A DNA stretch of 45,119 nucleotides from Vicinamibacterales bacterium (GTDB taxonomy: Bacteria; Acidobacteriota; Vicinamibacteria; Vicinamibacterales; 2-12-FULL-66-21): positions 1 to 45,119 of the forward strand of contig DASXLB010000051.1 of NCBI GenBank assembly GCA_036496585.1. Direction: 5' to 3'. The position numbers were made by a program, and so were the translations under genes. Below are positions 1 through 11,720 of this stretch, one piece after another. How positions within the stretch are numbered: the stretch's first letter is position 1; each line of letters starts with the position of its first letter. Below the pieces are notes generated by a model. It ran no database searches, was not told where the DNA came from, and worked only from the letters and a program-made list of their open reading frames with translations.

Positions 1-1
1 C

Positions 2-1207
2 CAGATCCGCACCGCCGAGATGCACCGCGTCGCCGAGGAAGGGATCGCCGCGCACTGGAAGTACAAGGAAGGACGGCAGGGGGCCGGCCGCGACGAGCAG
101 TACTTCGTGTGGCTGCGGCAGCTCCTCGAGTTCCAGCAGGAGGTCCGCGACCCGCAGGAGTTCCTGCAGAACCTCAAGATCGAGCTGTACCCCGAGGAGG
201 TCTACATCTTCACGCCGGCCGGCGAAGTGAAGGCCCTGCCGCGCGACGCGACGCCGGTCGACTTCGCCTACGCGATTCACACCGATGTCGGCCACCAGTG
301 CGTCGGCTCGCGGGTCAACGGCAAGATGGTGCCGCTGCGCACCCGGCTGCGTAACGGCGACATCGTGCAGGTGATCACGGCGCCCGGACACAACCCGAGC
401 CGCGACTGGCTCAATTTCGTGACGACGTCCCGCGCCCGCAACAAGATCAAGCACTACATCCATGCCGAGGAGAAGTCGCGCAGCCTCGATCTCGGGAAGA
501 AGGTGTTCGAGAAGGAAGCACGGCGCTACGGGCTGAGCCCCAAGGGCCTGCTCGACGGCGACACCCTCGCGCCGGCGCTGAGCGAGTACGGCTTCTCCAA
601 GGCGGAGGAGCTGTTCGTCGCACTCGGTTACGGCAAGCTGGCGATCAAGAGCGTGCTGGCGAAGCTCGTGCCGCAGGAACAGCTGAAGGAGGCCCCCGAG
701 TCGTCGGGGCCGATCGCGCAGGTGGCCAACGTCGTCCGCCGCGTGCTCGGGCCGGCGGAAGACAAGATCAAGGTCCGCGGCTTCGACGATCTCATGGTGT
801 TCCGCGCCCGCTGCTGCAACCCGATCCGCGGCGAGAAGATCGTCGGCTACATCACGCGCGGCAAGGGCGTTTCGGTGCACTCGGCGGCGTGCCCCAACGT
901 GACGAACCTGCTGTACGACCCGGATCGAAAGATCGACGTCGAGTGGGACAAGGGGACCGACGTCGCGCCGTACACGGTACGCCTCAGCCTGCACGTCGAG
1001 GACCGCAAGGGGATCCTTGCCGACGTGACGTCGAAGATCGCCGGCATCAACACCAATATCCGCAACGTCGAGGCGACCTCCGACGCCGATCAACGGGGAC
1101 GGATCGACATGACGGTCGAGATCAGCGACGTCAAGCACCTGCAGCGGGTGATGAAGTCGCTGCGCAGCGTCGACGGTGTGGTGGACGTGGAACGCGCGTC
1201 GCGGTAG
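2..1207 (+). CDS. RelA/SpoT-family (p)ppGpp synthetase/hydrolase, C-terminal part (5' end outside window)
   Basis: The gene enters from the left edge already in frame, reading QIRTAEMHRVAEEGIAAHWKYKE, the conserved end of the synthetase domain. It continues for 401 residues to a TAG stop. After it come a TGS domain (from about EVYIFTPAGEVKALPRDATPVDFAYAIHTDVGH), a helical part, a segment with a CC pair (RARCCNPIRGEKIVGYITRGKGVSVH) and a C-terminal ACT domain (YTVRLSLHVEDRKGILADVTSKIAGI). These are the regulatory domains of long RSH enzymes, which make and degrade the stringent-response alarmone in the cytoplasm. The N-terminal hydrolase domain lies outside the window, so RelA cannot be told from bifunctional Rel/SpoT; in a bacterium with one such gene it would be bifunctional. 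Confidence 0.95.
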   Translation, partial: QIRTAEMHRVAEEGIAAHWKYKEGRQGAGRDEQYFVWLRQLLEFQQEVRDPQEFLQNLKIELYPEEVYIFTPAGEVKALPRDATPVDFAYAIHTDVGHQCVGSRVNGKMVPLRTRLRNGDIVQVITAPGHNPSRDWLNFVTTSRARNKIKHYIHAEEKSRSLDLGKKVFEKEARRYGLSPKGLLDGDTLAPALSEYGFSKAEELFVALGYGKLAIKSVLAKLVPQEQLKEAPESSGPIAQVANVVRRVLGPAEDKIKVRGFDDLMVFRARCCNPIRGEKIVGYITRGKGVSVHSAACPNVTNLLYDPDRKIDVEWDKGTDVAPYTVRLSLHVEDRKGILADVTSKIAGINTNIRNVEATSDADQRGRIDMTVEISDVKHLQRVMKSLRSVDGVVDVERASR

Positions 1208-1283
1208 GACGCTTCGAGACCTACAACTCAGATTACGAACGAAAAACGAACGGCGATCGAGTTCGAGGAGTTGGCGGCGCGAC

Positions 1284-1670
1284 TCAGAGGGCCGCGGTGA
1301 CCTGGATCTCGACCAGGCTGTCTTTCGGGAGGCGGGCGACCTGCACGGTCGCTCTGGCGGGGGCAGGCGACGAGAAGTGCGTGGCGTAGATTTCGTTGAC
1401 GGTGCCGAACTGGTTCATGTCGGCGAGGAACACCGACGCCGAGACGACGTGGTCGAAGGAGGCTCCGGCTGCCTTGAGAATCGCCTCGATGTTGCGGAAC
1501 ACCTGACGGGTCTGTGCCTCGATCCCGCCGTCGACGAGCTGGCCCGTCTTCGGATCGAGCGGGATCTGGCCTGATAGGAAGAGCAGATTCCCGGCCCTGA
1601 TGGCCTGCGAATACGGCCCGATGGCGGCAGGTGCGTCAGGTGTGGAGATGGCTTCGCGCATCAGCGACAC
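1284..1670 (-). CDS. ridA: RidA family (YjgF/YER057c/UK114) enamine/imine deaminase
   Basis: 128 residues, the normal length of the family. It has the family's N-terminal pattern TPDAPAAIGPYSQAIRAGNLLFLSGQIPLD and the C-terminal RATVQVARLPKDSLVEIQVTA, which holds the active-site arginine. RidA hydrolyses reactive 2-aminoacrylate and related imines released by PLP enzymes, as a trimer in the cytoplasm. The 1670 start is a GTG with a GAGGA about 10 nt upstream; an ATG three codons inside (1661) is the alternative. It follows rpmB on the same strand with a 27-bp gap, so both probably share the rpmB promoter. Its 3' end faces relA/spoT across 76 bp. Confidence 0.93.
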   Translation of the reverse strand: MSLMREAISTPDAPAAIGPYSQAIRAGNLLFLSGQIPLDPKTGQLVDGGIEAQTRQVFRNIEAILKAAGASFDHVVSASVFLADMNQFGTVNEIYATHFSSPAPARATVQVARLPKDSLVEIQVTAAL

Positions 1671-1697
1671 CGACGAGCAGTCCTCGCCATTCGAAAT

Positions 1698-1889
1698 CTA
1701 CGCCGCCTTGACGACCTTGCCCGACCGCAGGCAACGGGTGCAGACGCGCAGCCGGCGGACGCCACCGTTGATCATCGCCCGCACCCGCTGCAGGTTCGGC
1801 TCGAACCGGCGCGCGGACACGTTGTGGGCGTGACTGATCTTGCGGCCGACGACCGGCCCCTTGTTACAGACTTCGCAGCGCTTCGCCAT
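1698..1889 (-). CDS. rpmB: 50S ribosomal protein L28
   Basis: 63 residues beginning MAKRCEVCNKGPVVGRKISHAHNVSARRFEPNLQ, the usual L28 N-terminus, with a C-terminal CTRCLRSGKVVKAA. It keeps the paired cysteines (CEVC and CTRC) of the zinc-binding L28 form. The ATG at 1889 was chosen because it gives the standard N-terminus; an ATG at 1922 in the same frame overlaps the -10 box and is unlikely. L28 is a component of the large ribosomal subunit. Confidence 0.97.
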   Translation of the reverse strand: MAKRCEVCNKGPVVGRKISHAHNVSARRFEPNLQRVRAMINGGVRRLRVCTRCLRSGKVVKAA

Positions 1890-1920
1890 GGTGTCTTCTT
1901 CCACTCCGTCGCAAACCGCC

Positions 1921-1950
1921 ATTATACCATCCGTCGTCGAAAAGTGTCAG
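1921..1950 (-). promoter_or_regulatory. Sigma70-type promoter for rpmB-ridA
   Basis: On the minus strand, CTGACA (1950-1945) and a perfect TATAAT (1926-1921) are separated by 18 bp. Transcription would begin near 1914, leaving a leader of about 25 nt before the L28 ATG. This is one of the few promoters in the window with both boxes recognisable. Confidence 0.7.
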
Positions 1951-2049
1951 GCGTCGCCGCCAATCGTCTGGCGACAACCCGGAAAACCGAGCAGAAACGC
2001 TGGTTTCTCGAAGGTACCTGCTTTGCTGCAGTGAGGGGAGGAAGGCGTG

Positions 2050-2643
2050 ATGGACCGACCGCTCCTGAGAGAGCAGAGCCCGGCGGAGTTCTTCAGGGAC
2101 CACATCGAAGGTGCCCTGGCGCGCCAGCACCTGGCGGCCGGAGGCCTCACGTCGTACTACCTGGTGGAGCTGCTCTGCCGGTTCGTCAGTCCGGAGACTC
2201 GCATCCCCTTCAACGACGATCACGGACAGCCGCTCGCCCTGAGGCTGGCGCGGGCGCTCGAAGTCGACGGTCTGGAGCGGCGCGCGCGGCTGCGCAACCT
2301 GGCAGATTTTTCCCTGTTCGTCTCCGGTTTCTACTCCGACAGCCTGCACCGCCGGTTCGTCGACGTCGACTACTACGTCAGCATGGGGGAGTATGCCTAT
2401 GCCTCGCTCGCCAGGCGCGAAGAAGACGCCCTGGGCGAGGTCTACGCGGAGCTCGGACGCCGATTCGTCCCCTTCATGGACGTGCTGACCGACGTCAGCG
2501 AGCAAACCGGGCAGTCCCGCGGCCGTGATGTCCTCCGGATATACGAGCGTTGGCTCCGGACCGGGAGCAGCTTGGCGGCCCGGCAGCTCGCCAGCCGGGG
2601 CATTTACCCGAATGCCTCGATCGGCCGGCGCTTTCTCCAGTAG
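2050..2643 (+). CDS. Conserved-looking protein of unknown function (197 aa)
   Basis: I do not recognise the family. A soluble, mostly helical acidic/arginine-rich protein is predicted, with no signal peptide or membrane segment. Residues such as FFRDHIEGALARQHLAAGGLTSYYLVELLCRFV and SLFVSGFYSDSLHRRFVDVDYYVSMGEYAY are well spaced with aromatic residues and look like genuine protein. The ATG at 2050 follows GAGGGGAGGAAGG at 2033-2045, a strong Shine-Dalgarno; a GTG directly before it (2047) could also start it. It stands alone between divergent rpmB and the DksA-like gene. The C-terminus SLAARQLASRGIYPNASIGRRFLQ is basic. Confidence 0.75.
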   Translation: MDRPLLREQSPAEFFRDHIEGALARQHLAAGGLTSYYLVELLCRFVSPETRIPFNDDHGQPLALRLARALEVDGLERRARLRNLADFSLFVSGFYSDSLHRRFVDVDYYVSMGEYAYASLARREEDALGEVYAELGRRFVPFMDVLTDVSEQTGQSRGRDVLRIYERWLRTGSSLAARQLASRGIYPNASIGRRFLQ

Positions 2644-2650
2644 CGAACGG

Positions 2651-2674
2651 TCGCGTCCACGAATTCGGACGCGA
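2651..2674 (+). terminator. Stem-loop after the 2050-2643 gene
   Basis: Perfect 8-bp arms TCGCGTCC (2651-2658) and GGACGCGA (2667-2674) with an 8-nt loop, 8 bp after the stop codon. No T-run follows, so this is a possible rather than typical intrinsic terminator. Confidence 0.45.
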
Positions 2675-2732
2675 GCAAGAACCGAAATTGCCCTGTCGCG
2701 CGTCTAAACCCCCAACAAACGCCGGAGCCCAG

Positions 2733-2762
2733 TTGCAACAGCTCAACAAAATACGGTAGACT
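2733..2762 (+). promoter_or_regulatory. Probable promoter of the DksA-like gene
   Basis: TTGCAA (2733-2738) and TAGACT (2757-2762) with an 18-bp spacer. Transcription from about 2769 gives a leader of roughly 84 nt before the ATG at 2853. Confidence 0.5.
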
Positions 2763-2852
2763 GCAGGGCTTCATAGATGGCGTATTCATTGCATAGGGGC
2801 TCGCGACTTGAGGAAGCGGGGAGTCGAGCCGGGACGGAAAGGAGTCGGTCAT

Positions 2853-3320
2853 ATGAGCGGTCATAACGCGGCAAAGGCACAGGGGCGACAGGCGATGGAC
2901 CCTGTTCGGTATAGCGAACTGAAGGGGATCCTCGAAGAGCGCCGCCGGGAAATCATGAGCGAGGTGCAGGGCCGGATGCGAGACGTCCGCGCGGAGGGTG
3001 CCAACGGCGCCGTCCAGGGCGTGCTCGACGCAGCCGAGAGCTCTGAGCTGGATATTCAGGACGAAATCGAATTCGCACTGATTCAGATGAAGGCCGAGAC
3101 GCTGCACAAGATCGACGAGGCGCTCCGGCGTCTCGAAGAGGCCACCTACGGCTACTGTTTCGAGTGCGGCGACGAAGTCAGCGAGAAGCGGCTGCGGGCG
3201 CTCCCGTTCGCGGTCCGCTGCAAGGACTGCGAGGAAGCCCGCGAAGTCAAGCAGCAGCGCGATCGCCTGATGGCGCAGCGCCGGGGCGCCGCCTCGCTGT
3301 TCATCGACATGCAGGGTTGA
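2853..3320 (+). CDS. DksA/TraR-family zinc-finger protein
   Basis: 155 residues. An N-terminal coiled-coil-like region (SELKGILEERRREIMSEVQGRM...) is followed by a four-cysteine finger CFECGDEVSEKRLRALPFAVRCKDC, the DksA/TraR C4 signature. Family members bind the RNA polymerase secondary channel and often act with ppGpp. The ATG at 2853 was chosen because AAAGGAG at 2838-2844 sits 8 nt upstream; an in-frame start at 2808 lacks this. It keeps acidic residues at the presumed coiled-coil tip region (DAAESSELDIQDEIEFA), although I cannot align the DxxDxA tip with certainty. Its proximity to relA/spoT fits a stringent-response role, which is inference. Confidence 0.88.
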   Translation: MSGHNAAKAQGRQAMDPVRYSELKGILEERRREIMSEVQGRMRDVRAEGANGAVQGVLDAAESSELDIQDEIEFALIQMKAETLHKIDEALRRLEEATYGYCFECGDEVSEKRLRALPFAVRCKDCEEAREVKQQRDRLMAQRRGAASLFIDMQG

Positions 3321-3325
3321 ACCCC

Positions 3326-3412
3326 AATCGGGTGATTGGGCGATCGGGTGATCGCGTACTCGGGTAAGCTGACGTTGCGATCACCCGATTTCCGATTATT
3401 TGATCACCCGAT
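3326..3412. repeat. Nested inverted repeats built from an ATCGGGTGA unit, upstream of lon
   Basis: The unit ATCGGGTGA occurs twice forward (3327-3335, 3343-3351) and twice inverted (3381-3389, 3404-3412). The inner pair extends to perfect 13-bp arms, ATCGGGTGATCGC (3343-3355) with GCGATCACCCGAT (3377-3389). The whole fills the gap between the DksA-like stop (3320) and the lon start (3421). As RNA it would fold into a long hairpin ending just before the lon start. Confidence 0.8.
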
Positions 3413-3420
3413 CATTCGAT

Positions 3421-5852
<2,432 letters not shown>

Positions 5853-5856
<4 letters not shown>

Positions 5857-6737
5857 CGGTCGTCTATTCGCCGGCCTACGAACTCTCGCTTCCCGGCCAC
5901 ATCTGGCCGACGACGAAATACCGTCTCGTTGCCGGCCGCATCGCCTCCCGCGTCGCCCTCGCCGAACCGGCGGCGGCGTCGTGGGAACAGCTGGCGCTCG
6001 CCCACACCGGCGAGTACCTGCAGCGGCTGCGCGACGAACAGCTGACGCCGGCCGAGATCGCGACGCTCGAGCTTCCCTGGCGCGCCGGCATGGCCGACGT
6101 GTTTCGCCTGATGGCGGGCGGCACGCTCGATGCGGCCCGCGCCGCGCTCTCCGGGGGGCTGGCGGCTCACCTGGGCGGCGGACTGCATCACGCCTTCGCC
6201 AATCACGGCGAAGGCTTCTGCCCCGTCAACGACGTGGCCGTGGCCGTTCGGACACTGCAGGGTTCGTCGGAGATCCGGCGCGCCGCGATTGTCGATCTCG
6301 ACGTGCACCACGGCAACGGCACCGCCATGATCTTCGAGCGCGACGCCGGCGTGTTCACCTTCTCGATGCACCAGCAGCACAACTACCCGCTGTTCAAGCC
6401 GCGGAGCGACCTCGACATCGGGCTCGCCGACGGCAGCGGCGACCGCGCCTATCTCGGCCGCCTTGCCGCTGCGCTGCCCCAGGTGATGGCGAGCCGTCCG
6501 GATCTGGTGGTGTATCTGGCCGGCGCCGATCCGTACGAGCACGATCGACTCGGCGGACTCGCGCTGACCAAGGAGGGGTTGCGGCAGCGCGACCGCCTCG
6601 TCGTGGCCGCTGCCCGTCGCGCGCGGACGCCGCTCGTGACCGTGCTGGCGGGCGGATACGCGGCCGAGCCCGCCGACACCGTCGACATCCACGTCGCCAC
6701 CATCGAGGTGATGCTCGACGCCGCGAACGCGGCGTAG
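5853..6737 (+). CDS. Histone deacetylase superfamily (AcuC/HDAC-like) zinc hydrolase
   Basis: 294 residues. Family signatures are HHAFANHGEGFCPVNDVAVAV (His112-His113), the zinc ligands in DLDVHHGNGT (Asp150, His152) and GADPYEHDRLGGLALT (Asp226), and a final GGYAAEPADTVDIH. Such enzymes remove acetyl groups from acetyl-lysine or small acylated amines in the cytoplasm. The start is a GTG whose last three bases share GTGA with the lon stop, so it is translationally coupled to lon. This position excludes the longer antisense-like upstream extension of the frame. The substrate is unknown. The next gene converges from the other side with a 10-bp gap. Confidence 0.9.
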
Positions 6738-6747
6738 AGCCGGCCCG

Positions 6748-7269
6748 CTACAGCAGCGACAGCGCGACGATCGTCTTCATGTCGACGATCTCGCCGCGGC
6801 GCACCATGTCGCGGACGTCGCGCAACTCGAACGTACGGACCTCGATGTCTTCGTCTTCGTCGGCGTGCGCCGGCTCGTCGCTCTTCTCCAGAGCCGACGC
6901 GCGAAAGAAGATCATCTCTTCGTCGCAGTAGCCCGGCGTCGGATAGAGCGCGGTCAGGCGGACCACCGTCTGGGGGACGAGCCCGATCTCTTCGTGGCAC
7001 TCGCGGCGCGCCGCTTGCTCCGGGCGTTCGCCGGCATCGATGCTGCCCGCCGGCAGCTCCCACAGGAAGCGGTTCACCGGATACCGGAACTGCCGGATGA
7101 GGATGATCCTGCCGGGCTCCGGCACCGGTGCGATGACGACCGACGCGGGATGCCGCACCACGTCGAGCGTCACGGTGCGGCCGTTCGGCATCGTGACCTG
7201 ATTGCGATCGACGTCGAAGACCTTGCCACTGAACACGCGTTCGGAATTCAGCGTCTCTGCATCGCCCAT
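6748..7269 (-). CDS. NUDIX hydrolase, ADP-ribose pyrophosphatase type
   Basis: 173 residues. A complete Nudix box lies at residues 75-97 (G75, E81, R89-E90, E93-E94, G96), with PAG just before it, and RRIL-type strand pairs around IIRQFRYPVNRFLWELPAGSIDAGE are typical of the NudF/ADP-ribose pyrophosphatase group. These cleave ADP-ribose and similar nucleoside diphosphate compounds with Mg2+. AGGAGC stands 4 nt before the ATG. It is the last gene of the ileS-lspA-rluD run, 34 bp after rluD. Confidence 0.9.
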   Translation of the reverse strand: MGDAETLNSERVFSGKVFDVDRNQVTMPNGRTVTLDVVRHPASVVIAPVPEPGRIILIRQFRYPVNRFLWELPAGSIDAGERPEQAARRECHEEIGLVPQTVVRLTALYPTPGYCDEEMIFFRASALEKSDEPAHADEDEDIEVRTFELRDVRDMVRRGEIVDMKTIVALSLL

Positions 7270-7303
7270 GCTCGCTCCTGGATCGAAGAGGTCGGGTGCA
7301 CGG

Positions 7304-8263
7304 CTACGTCTGTTCCTCGGCGGGAGCCTGCCGCTCCCGGATTTCGTCGAGGACGGAGCGCAGGTCGTCGGGCAGGGGTGCCGTGAATTCCATGCGCCGG
7401 CCGTCGCCAGGGTGGGTGAAGGCGATGCGCGCCGCGTGCAGGAACGGCCGGTTCAAACGCTGGACGGCTCGCAGGTCGTGCGGGACCCGGCGATGGACGC
7501 CGCCATAGGTCGCGTCCCCCACGACGGGATGGCCGATGACGCTCAGGTGAACCCGGATCTGATGCGTCCGTCCCGTGGCGATCACGAGCTGCAGCAGTGA
7601 GGCGCCGCGGAGGTGCTCGGCCCTGGTCACCCGGGTCACCGCGCTCCTCGCGCGTCGGGCGCGCGTCGACATCTTCTGCCGGTCGCCGGGATCCCGGCCG
7701 ATCGGCGCGTCGATGCGGCGGCCCTGCTGCACGACACCCCACACCAGCGCGACGTATTCCTTGTCGATCTCGCGGTCGTGGAACTGCCGCGCCAGCTCCT
7801 GGTGGGCGGCGTCGTGCTTCGCCGCGATCATCACCCCTGAGGTCCCGCGATCGAGCCGATGCACGATTCCGGGACGCAGTTCGCCTCCGACGCCGCTCAA
7901 ATCGTCGACATGGTGGAGCAGCGCGTTGACCAGTGTGCCGTCGGGATGTCCGGCCGCGGGATGCACGACCATCCCGGCGGGTTTGTCCACGACCACGACA
8001 TCCGCGTCTTCGTACAGGATGGGCAGCGGGATGTCCTCGGGCAGCGCTTTCGGCTCGGTGAGCGCCGGCACCTCGACCTCGTACGCCTGACCGCACCGCA
8101 CGGGCGTGCTCGCGCGGAACGTGCCGGGCGGCCCGGCGACGCGGCCATCCTTGATGAGTTTCTGGATCTGCGAGCGCGATCGATCAGGAATCGCCGACGC
8201 CAGGAACGCATCCAGGCGCGCGCCGTCCTGATCGGGCGGCACCTCGACGCGTATCGTCGTCAT
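7304..8263 (-). CDS. RluA/RluD-family 23S rRNA pseudouridine synthase
   Basis: 319 residues. An N-terminal S4 RNA-binding domain (residues about 15-65: RLDAFLASAIPDRSRSQIQKLIKDGRV) precedes the catalytic domain with HRLDRGTSG, catalytic Asp138. GRTHQIRVHLSVIGHPVVGD follows, as usual for the RluA group. It isomerises uridines, by analogy with RluD in helix 69 of 23S rRNA; the exact target is not shown. The start ATG overlaps the lspA stop (TGATG), so translation is probably coupled. Confidence 0.93.
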   Translation of the reverse strand: MTTIRVEVPPDQDGARLDAFLASAIPDRSRSQIQKLIKDGRVAGPPGTFRASTPVRCGQAYEVEVPALTEPKALPEDIPLPILYEDADVVVVDKPAGMVVHPAAGHPDGTLVNALLHHVDDLSGVGGELRPGIVHRLDRGTSGVMIAAKHDAAHQELARQFHDREIDKEYVALVWGVVQQGRRIDAPIGRDPGDRQKMSTRARRARSAVTRVTRAEHLRGASLLQLVIATGRTHQIRVHLSVIGHPVVGDATYGGVHRRVPHDLRAVQRLNRPFLHAARIAFTHPGDGRRMEFTAPLPDDLRSVLDEIRERQAPAEEQT

Positions 8264-8811
8264 CACGCTGCCTGCGGTGCATGCCGCCGTCCGAACCCGA
8301 CCATCTCGATCAGCACCAGGATGGCGCCGACGGTAATCGCCGCGTCGGCGACGTTGAACGCCCAGAAGTGGGCGTCGCCCCAGTAGACGTCCACGAAGTC
8401 GACGACGTGTCCGGCGATGGCGCGGTCGATCAGATTGCCGAACGCGCCGCCGAGAATGAGCGCGAGGCCGTAGCGCGACAGCTTCTCGTGCGAGCCGAGC
8501 TGGCGGGCGTAGAGGGAAATCGCCACGAGCGCCAGCGCCGCGATACCGATCATCAGCGCCGACTTGTAGGGAAAGTCCGCCGCATTGAGTACGCCGAACG
8601 CGGCGCCGGTGTTCTGCACGTGCGTGAAATCGAGCAGCCGCGGGATGATCGTCCGCTTCGCGTAGAGCGGGATGGTCGAGCGCACCAGGAACTTGCTCAG
8701 TTGATCCACGACGACGACGGTGCCAATCGCCGACAGTTCGGCGAGGCGCATCAGCGGCGGACGCTGCGGCAGCTCCAGGGCCGGGGCGCGATCGTCGGCC
8801 GGCGGGATCAC
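8263..8811 (-). CDS. lspA: Lipoprotein signal peptidase (SPase II)
   Basis: 182 residues. It is an inner-membrane aspartyl protease that removes lipoprotein signal peptides. The conserved boxes are visible: [29 protein letters not shown] (Asp129) and FNVADAAI (Asp156), the two aspartates forming the catalytic pair. Four hydrophobic segments are evident. The GTG start at 8811 overlaps the ileS TGA as GTGA; an internal ATG 21 codons later ([10 protein letters not shown]) would remove a polar N-terminal tail and is a realistic alternative. ileS-lspA is a very common bacterial pair. Confidence 0.95.
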   Translation of the reverse strand: MIPPADDRAPALELPQRPPLMRLAELSAIGTVVVVDQLSKFLVRSTIPLYAKRTIIPRLLDFTHVQNTGAAFGVLNAADFPYKSALMIGIAALALVAISLYARQLGSHEKLSRYGLALILGGAFGNLIDRAIAGHVVDFVDVYWGDAHFWAFNVADAAITVGAILVLIEMVGFGRRHAPQAA

Positions 8812-11636
8812 GCGAGCACCTTGCCGTCACCAGTCGTCAGCGCCTCGACGCAGCGGCTGCAGAGGCCGGTGAACTGACCGTCCTTCGCCACGTCAGTCAC
8901 CGTCCGCCAGCACCGATCGCATTTCTGCCCGTCGGCGCGGACGATCGAGACGCTGACCTCGTCGGAGGTGCTCGTCTGCAGGGTGATCTGCGACACGATG
9001 AAAAGCATCGGCAGGTCTGCGTCGTGTCGCGACAGCAGCGCCGCCGCCTGGCCGCCCGCGCTCAGGCGGACGTGGGCCTGCAGCGACGTCCCGATGGCCT
9101 TCTCCTGCCGGGCCGCCTCCAGCGCACGGTTCACCTCGTCGCGGATGGCCCGCAGCCGATCCCATCGCTCGTCGACCTCCGCCTGCACCAGCGCCGCGCC
9201 GTCAGGCGGAAACAGCGTCAGGTGGACGCTCGGTTCGCGGTTCGCCGCAGGCGGCAGGTGCTTCCACAGTTCGTCCGCCGTCACCGGCAGGATCGGCGCC
9301 AGCAGCCGCGCCAGTCCGTCGGCCATCAGGGACATCGCCGTCTGCGCGGATCGGCGTTCGCGCGAGCCCGCCGCGAGGGTGTAGAGGCGGTCCTTCGAGA
9401 CATCCGCGTAGAACGCGCTCAAGTCGACGGTCAGGAACTGGTTCAGCGTCTGGAAGATGGTCGGGTAGTCGTAGGTCCGATAGGCCCGCACCACGGCGTC
9501 GGCCATGGCGCCGTACTTCGAGAGGATGTAGCGATCGACCTCTGCGAGATCCGCAGCCGGCACGCGATCGGCCGCCGGATCGAAATCGTACAGGTTCGAG
9601 GCGAGATAGCGCAGGGTGTTGCGGAACTTGCGGTAGGCCTCGATGACGCGCGCGAGAATCTGCTTGCCGACGCGCAGCTCCTCGCGGAAATCGCTCATCG
9701 CCACCCACAGCCGCAGGATCTCGGCGCCGCTCTCCTTGATGACGTCCTGCGGCAGGATGACGTTGCCGACCGACTTCGACATCTTGCGGCCATCGACGTC
9801 AATCAGGAACCCGTGCGTCAGCACTTCGCTGAACGGCGGCCGCCCGCGCGTGCCCAGGCCGACCAGCAGCGAACTCTGGAACCAGCCGCGGTGCTGGTCG
9901 CTGCCTTCCAGGTACATCTCGGCCGGCCAGCGCAGATCCGGGTAGAAGGGGAGGACGGCCTCGTGGCTCGATCCGGAATCGAACCAGACGTCGAGGATGT
10001 CGCGCTCCCGTTCGAACGACGTGCCGCCGCAGGACGGACAGGCCAGTCCGGCGGGGAGGAATTCCTCGATCGGTCGCTCGTACCAGGCATCGGCCCCGTA
10101 TTCGTCGAACACGGATGCCGCGCGATCGACGAGCGCCGGCGTGAGGACGGCCTCGCCGCAGGCCGCGCAGTCGACCGCGGGAATCGGCACGCCCCAGGCG
10201 CGCTGCCGCGAAATGCACCAGTCCGGCCGGTTGGCGAGCATGTTGTAGAGCCGATCCCGGCCCCAGGCTGGAATCCACTTCACGTCGCGATCGACCGCCT
10301 CGAGTCCCGCCGCCCGCAGCGTCTTTCGTCCGCTCGACGTCTCGATGGCCGGCTCGCCGTCCATTCGGATGAACCACTGCGACGTCGCGAGAAAGATCAC
10401 CGGGTTGTGGCAGCGCCAGCAGTGCGGGTACTGGTGCTCGAAATCGGCGCGGTGCCAGAGCCGCGAGCGCTCTTTCAGCGCGGCTTCGACGTGCGGATTG
10501 GCGTCGAACACGCGCTGTCCGGCGAACATGTCGACGGTGTCGAGAAAGTGTCCGCCCGGTCCGACCGGGGCATAGATGTCGAGGCCATAGCGGACGCCGG
10601 TGATGAAGTCGTCGGCGCCGTGGCCGGGCGCGGTGTGCACGGCGCCGGTGCCGGTGTCGAGGGTCACGTAGTCGGCCAGCACGCCGAGCGACACGCGCGG
10701 GTACAGCGGATGCTGGAACCGGATGTGCTCGAGCAGCGCCCCCTTGAAGCGCGCGACGGGAGCGCCGAACGTCGTGCCTGCGGCGTCGGCCACCCGTGTG
10801 GCGAGCGCCTCGGCCACGATCACCGCACGGTTGCCGACCTCGTAGGCGGCGTAGTCGAAATCGGGGTGGAACGCGATCGCCAGGTTCGACGGGATCGTCC
10901 AGGGGGTCGTCGTCCAGATCAGCACCGAGACGTCGCGGCCGCTCAGTTCCGGAATGCGGCGGGCGATTTCTCCGCTGCTGTCGGGCGAGAGCGGGAACTC
11001 CACGTAGATCGACGGCGACGAGTGCGCCTCGTACTCCACTTCGGCTTCCGCGAGCGCGGTGCGGCAGTGGATGCACCAGTGCACCGGCTTCTTCCCTTTG
11101 TAGACCAGCCCCTTCTCCACGAACCGGCCCAGCGCCCGGGCGATCGCCGCCTGGTACTTGAAGTTCATGGTCAGGTACGGGTGGTCCCAGTCGCCGAAGA
11201 TGGCGAGGCGCTGGAACTCCTTCGTCATCACCCCGATGAACCGCTCGGCGTAGGCGCGGCAGGCACGGCGGAAGTCGGCCATGCTCATCTCGCGCTTCTT
11301 CGAGCCCAGCTCGCGATCGACCTTGAGCTCGATCGGCAGGCCGTGGCAGTCGTAGCCCGGCACGTACGGCGAGTCGAATCCCGCCATGGTCCGCGACTTG
11401 ACGACGAAGTCCTTCAGGATCTTGTTGAGGGCGGTGCCGAGATGGATCTGTCCGTTGGCATACGGCGGTCCGTCGTGCAGCACGAAGCGGGGGGCGCCGC
11501 GCCTGGCCTTCCGGATCTGCCCATACAGATCGATGCCTGCCCACCGCTCGAGCATCTCCGGTTCGGCCGTCGGCAGGTTCGCCTTCATCGGGAACCCCGT
11601 CCGGGGCAGGTTGAGCGTGTCTTTCCAGTCGGCCAT
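8808..11636 (-). CDS. ileS: Isoleucyl-tRNA synthetase
   Basis: 942 residues, normal for the bacterial type. The class I HIGH motif appears as HLGT at residues 65-68 ([17 protein letters not shown]) and KMSKS is near residue 617. The editing domain includes [16 protein letters not shown]. The C-terminal zinc site is CDRCWRTV...CSRC. It charges tRNA-Ile in the cytoplasm. It is the first gene of the operon ileS-lspA-rluD-NUDIX. On the minus strand a TACAAT (11654-11649) is a possible -10 box about 12 nt upstream of the ATG. Confidence 0.98.
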   Translation of the reverse strand: MADWKDTLNLPRTGFPMKANLPTAEPEMLERWAGIDLYGQIRKARRGAPRFVLHDGPPYANGQIHLGTALNKILKDFVVKSRTMAGFDSPYVPGYDCHGLPIELKVDRELGSKKREMSMADFRRACRAYAERFIGVMTKEFQRLAIFGDWDHPYLTMNFKYQAAIARALGRFVEKGLVYKGKKPVHWCIHCRTALAEAEVEYEAHSSPSIYVEFPLSPDSSGEIARRIPELSGRDVSVLIWTTTPWTIPSNLAIAFHPDFDYAAYEVGNRAVIVAEALATRVADAAGTTFGAPVARFKGALLEHIRFQHPLYPRVSLGVLADYVTLDTGTGAVHTAPGHGADDFITGVRYGLDIYAPVGPGGHFLDTVDMFAGQRVFDANPHVEAALKERSRLWHRADFEHQYPHCWRCHNPVIFLATSQWFIRMDGEPAIETSSGRKTLRAAGLEAVDRDVKWIPAWGRDRLYNMLANRPDWCISRQRAWGVPIPAVDCAACGEAVLTPALVDRAASVFDEYGADAWYERPIEEFLPAGLACPSCGGTSFERERDILDVWFDSGSSHEAVLPFYPDLRWPAEMYLEGSDQHRGWFQSSLLVGLGTRGRPPFSEVLTHGFLIDVDGRKMSKSVGNVILPQDVIKESGAEILRLWVAMSDFREELRVGKQILARVIEAYRKFRNTLRYLASNLYDFDPAADRVPAADLAEVDRYILSKYGAMADAVVRAYRTYDYPTIFQTLNQFLTVDLSAFYADVSKDRLYTLAAGSRERRSAQTAMSLMADGLARLLAPILPVTADELWKHLPPAANREPSVHLTLFPPDGAALVQAEVDERWDRLRAIRDEVNRALEAARQEKAIGTSLQAHVRLSAGGQAAALLSRHDADLPMLFIVSQITLQTSTSDEVSVSIVRADGQKCDRCWRTVTDVAKDGQFTGLCSRCVEALTTGDGKVLA

Positions 11637-11708
11637 GGATATCTCTCAATTGTACAGAATTCGCCAGGGATGGCTCCGCCGCCGCGCGAGGGGACGAAAC
11701 GCGGCCAA

Positions 11709-11714
11709 TATAAT
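11709..11714 (+). promoter_or_regulatory. -10 box of the M16 peptidase operon, leaderless spacing
   Basis: A perfect TATAAT ends 6 nt before the GTG at 11721, so transcription should begin at or next to the start codon. No convincing -35 box lies 16-18 bp upstream and no Shine-Dalgarno precedes the GTG. Confidence 0.65.
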
Positions 11715-11720
11715 GGGCCT

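Noticed and set aside
2808-2852. A 15-residue N-terminal extension of the DksA-like protein.
   Set aside because: The strong Shine-Dalgarno at 2838-2844 fits only the ATG at 2853.
9024-11720. A long upstream extension of the M16 peptidase frame, giving a 1325-residue ORF.
   Set aside because: This part is antisense to ileS, whose motifs are intact. The TATAAT box at 11709-11714 and the normal M16 N-terminus place the start at 11721.
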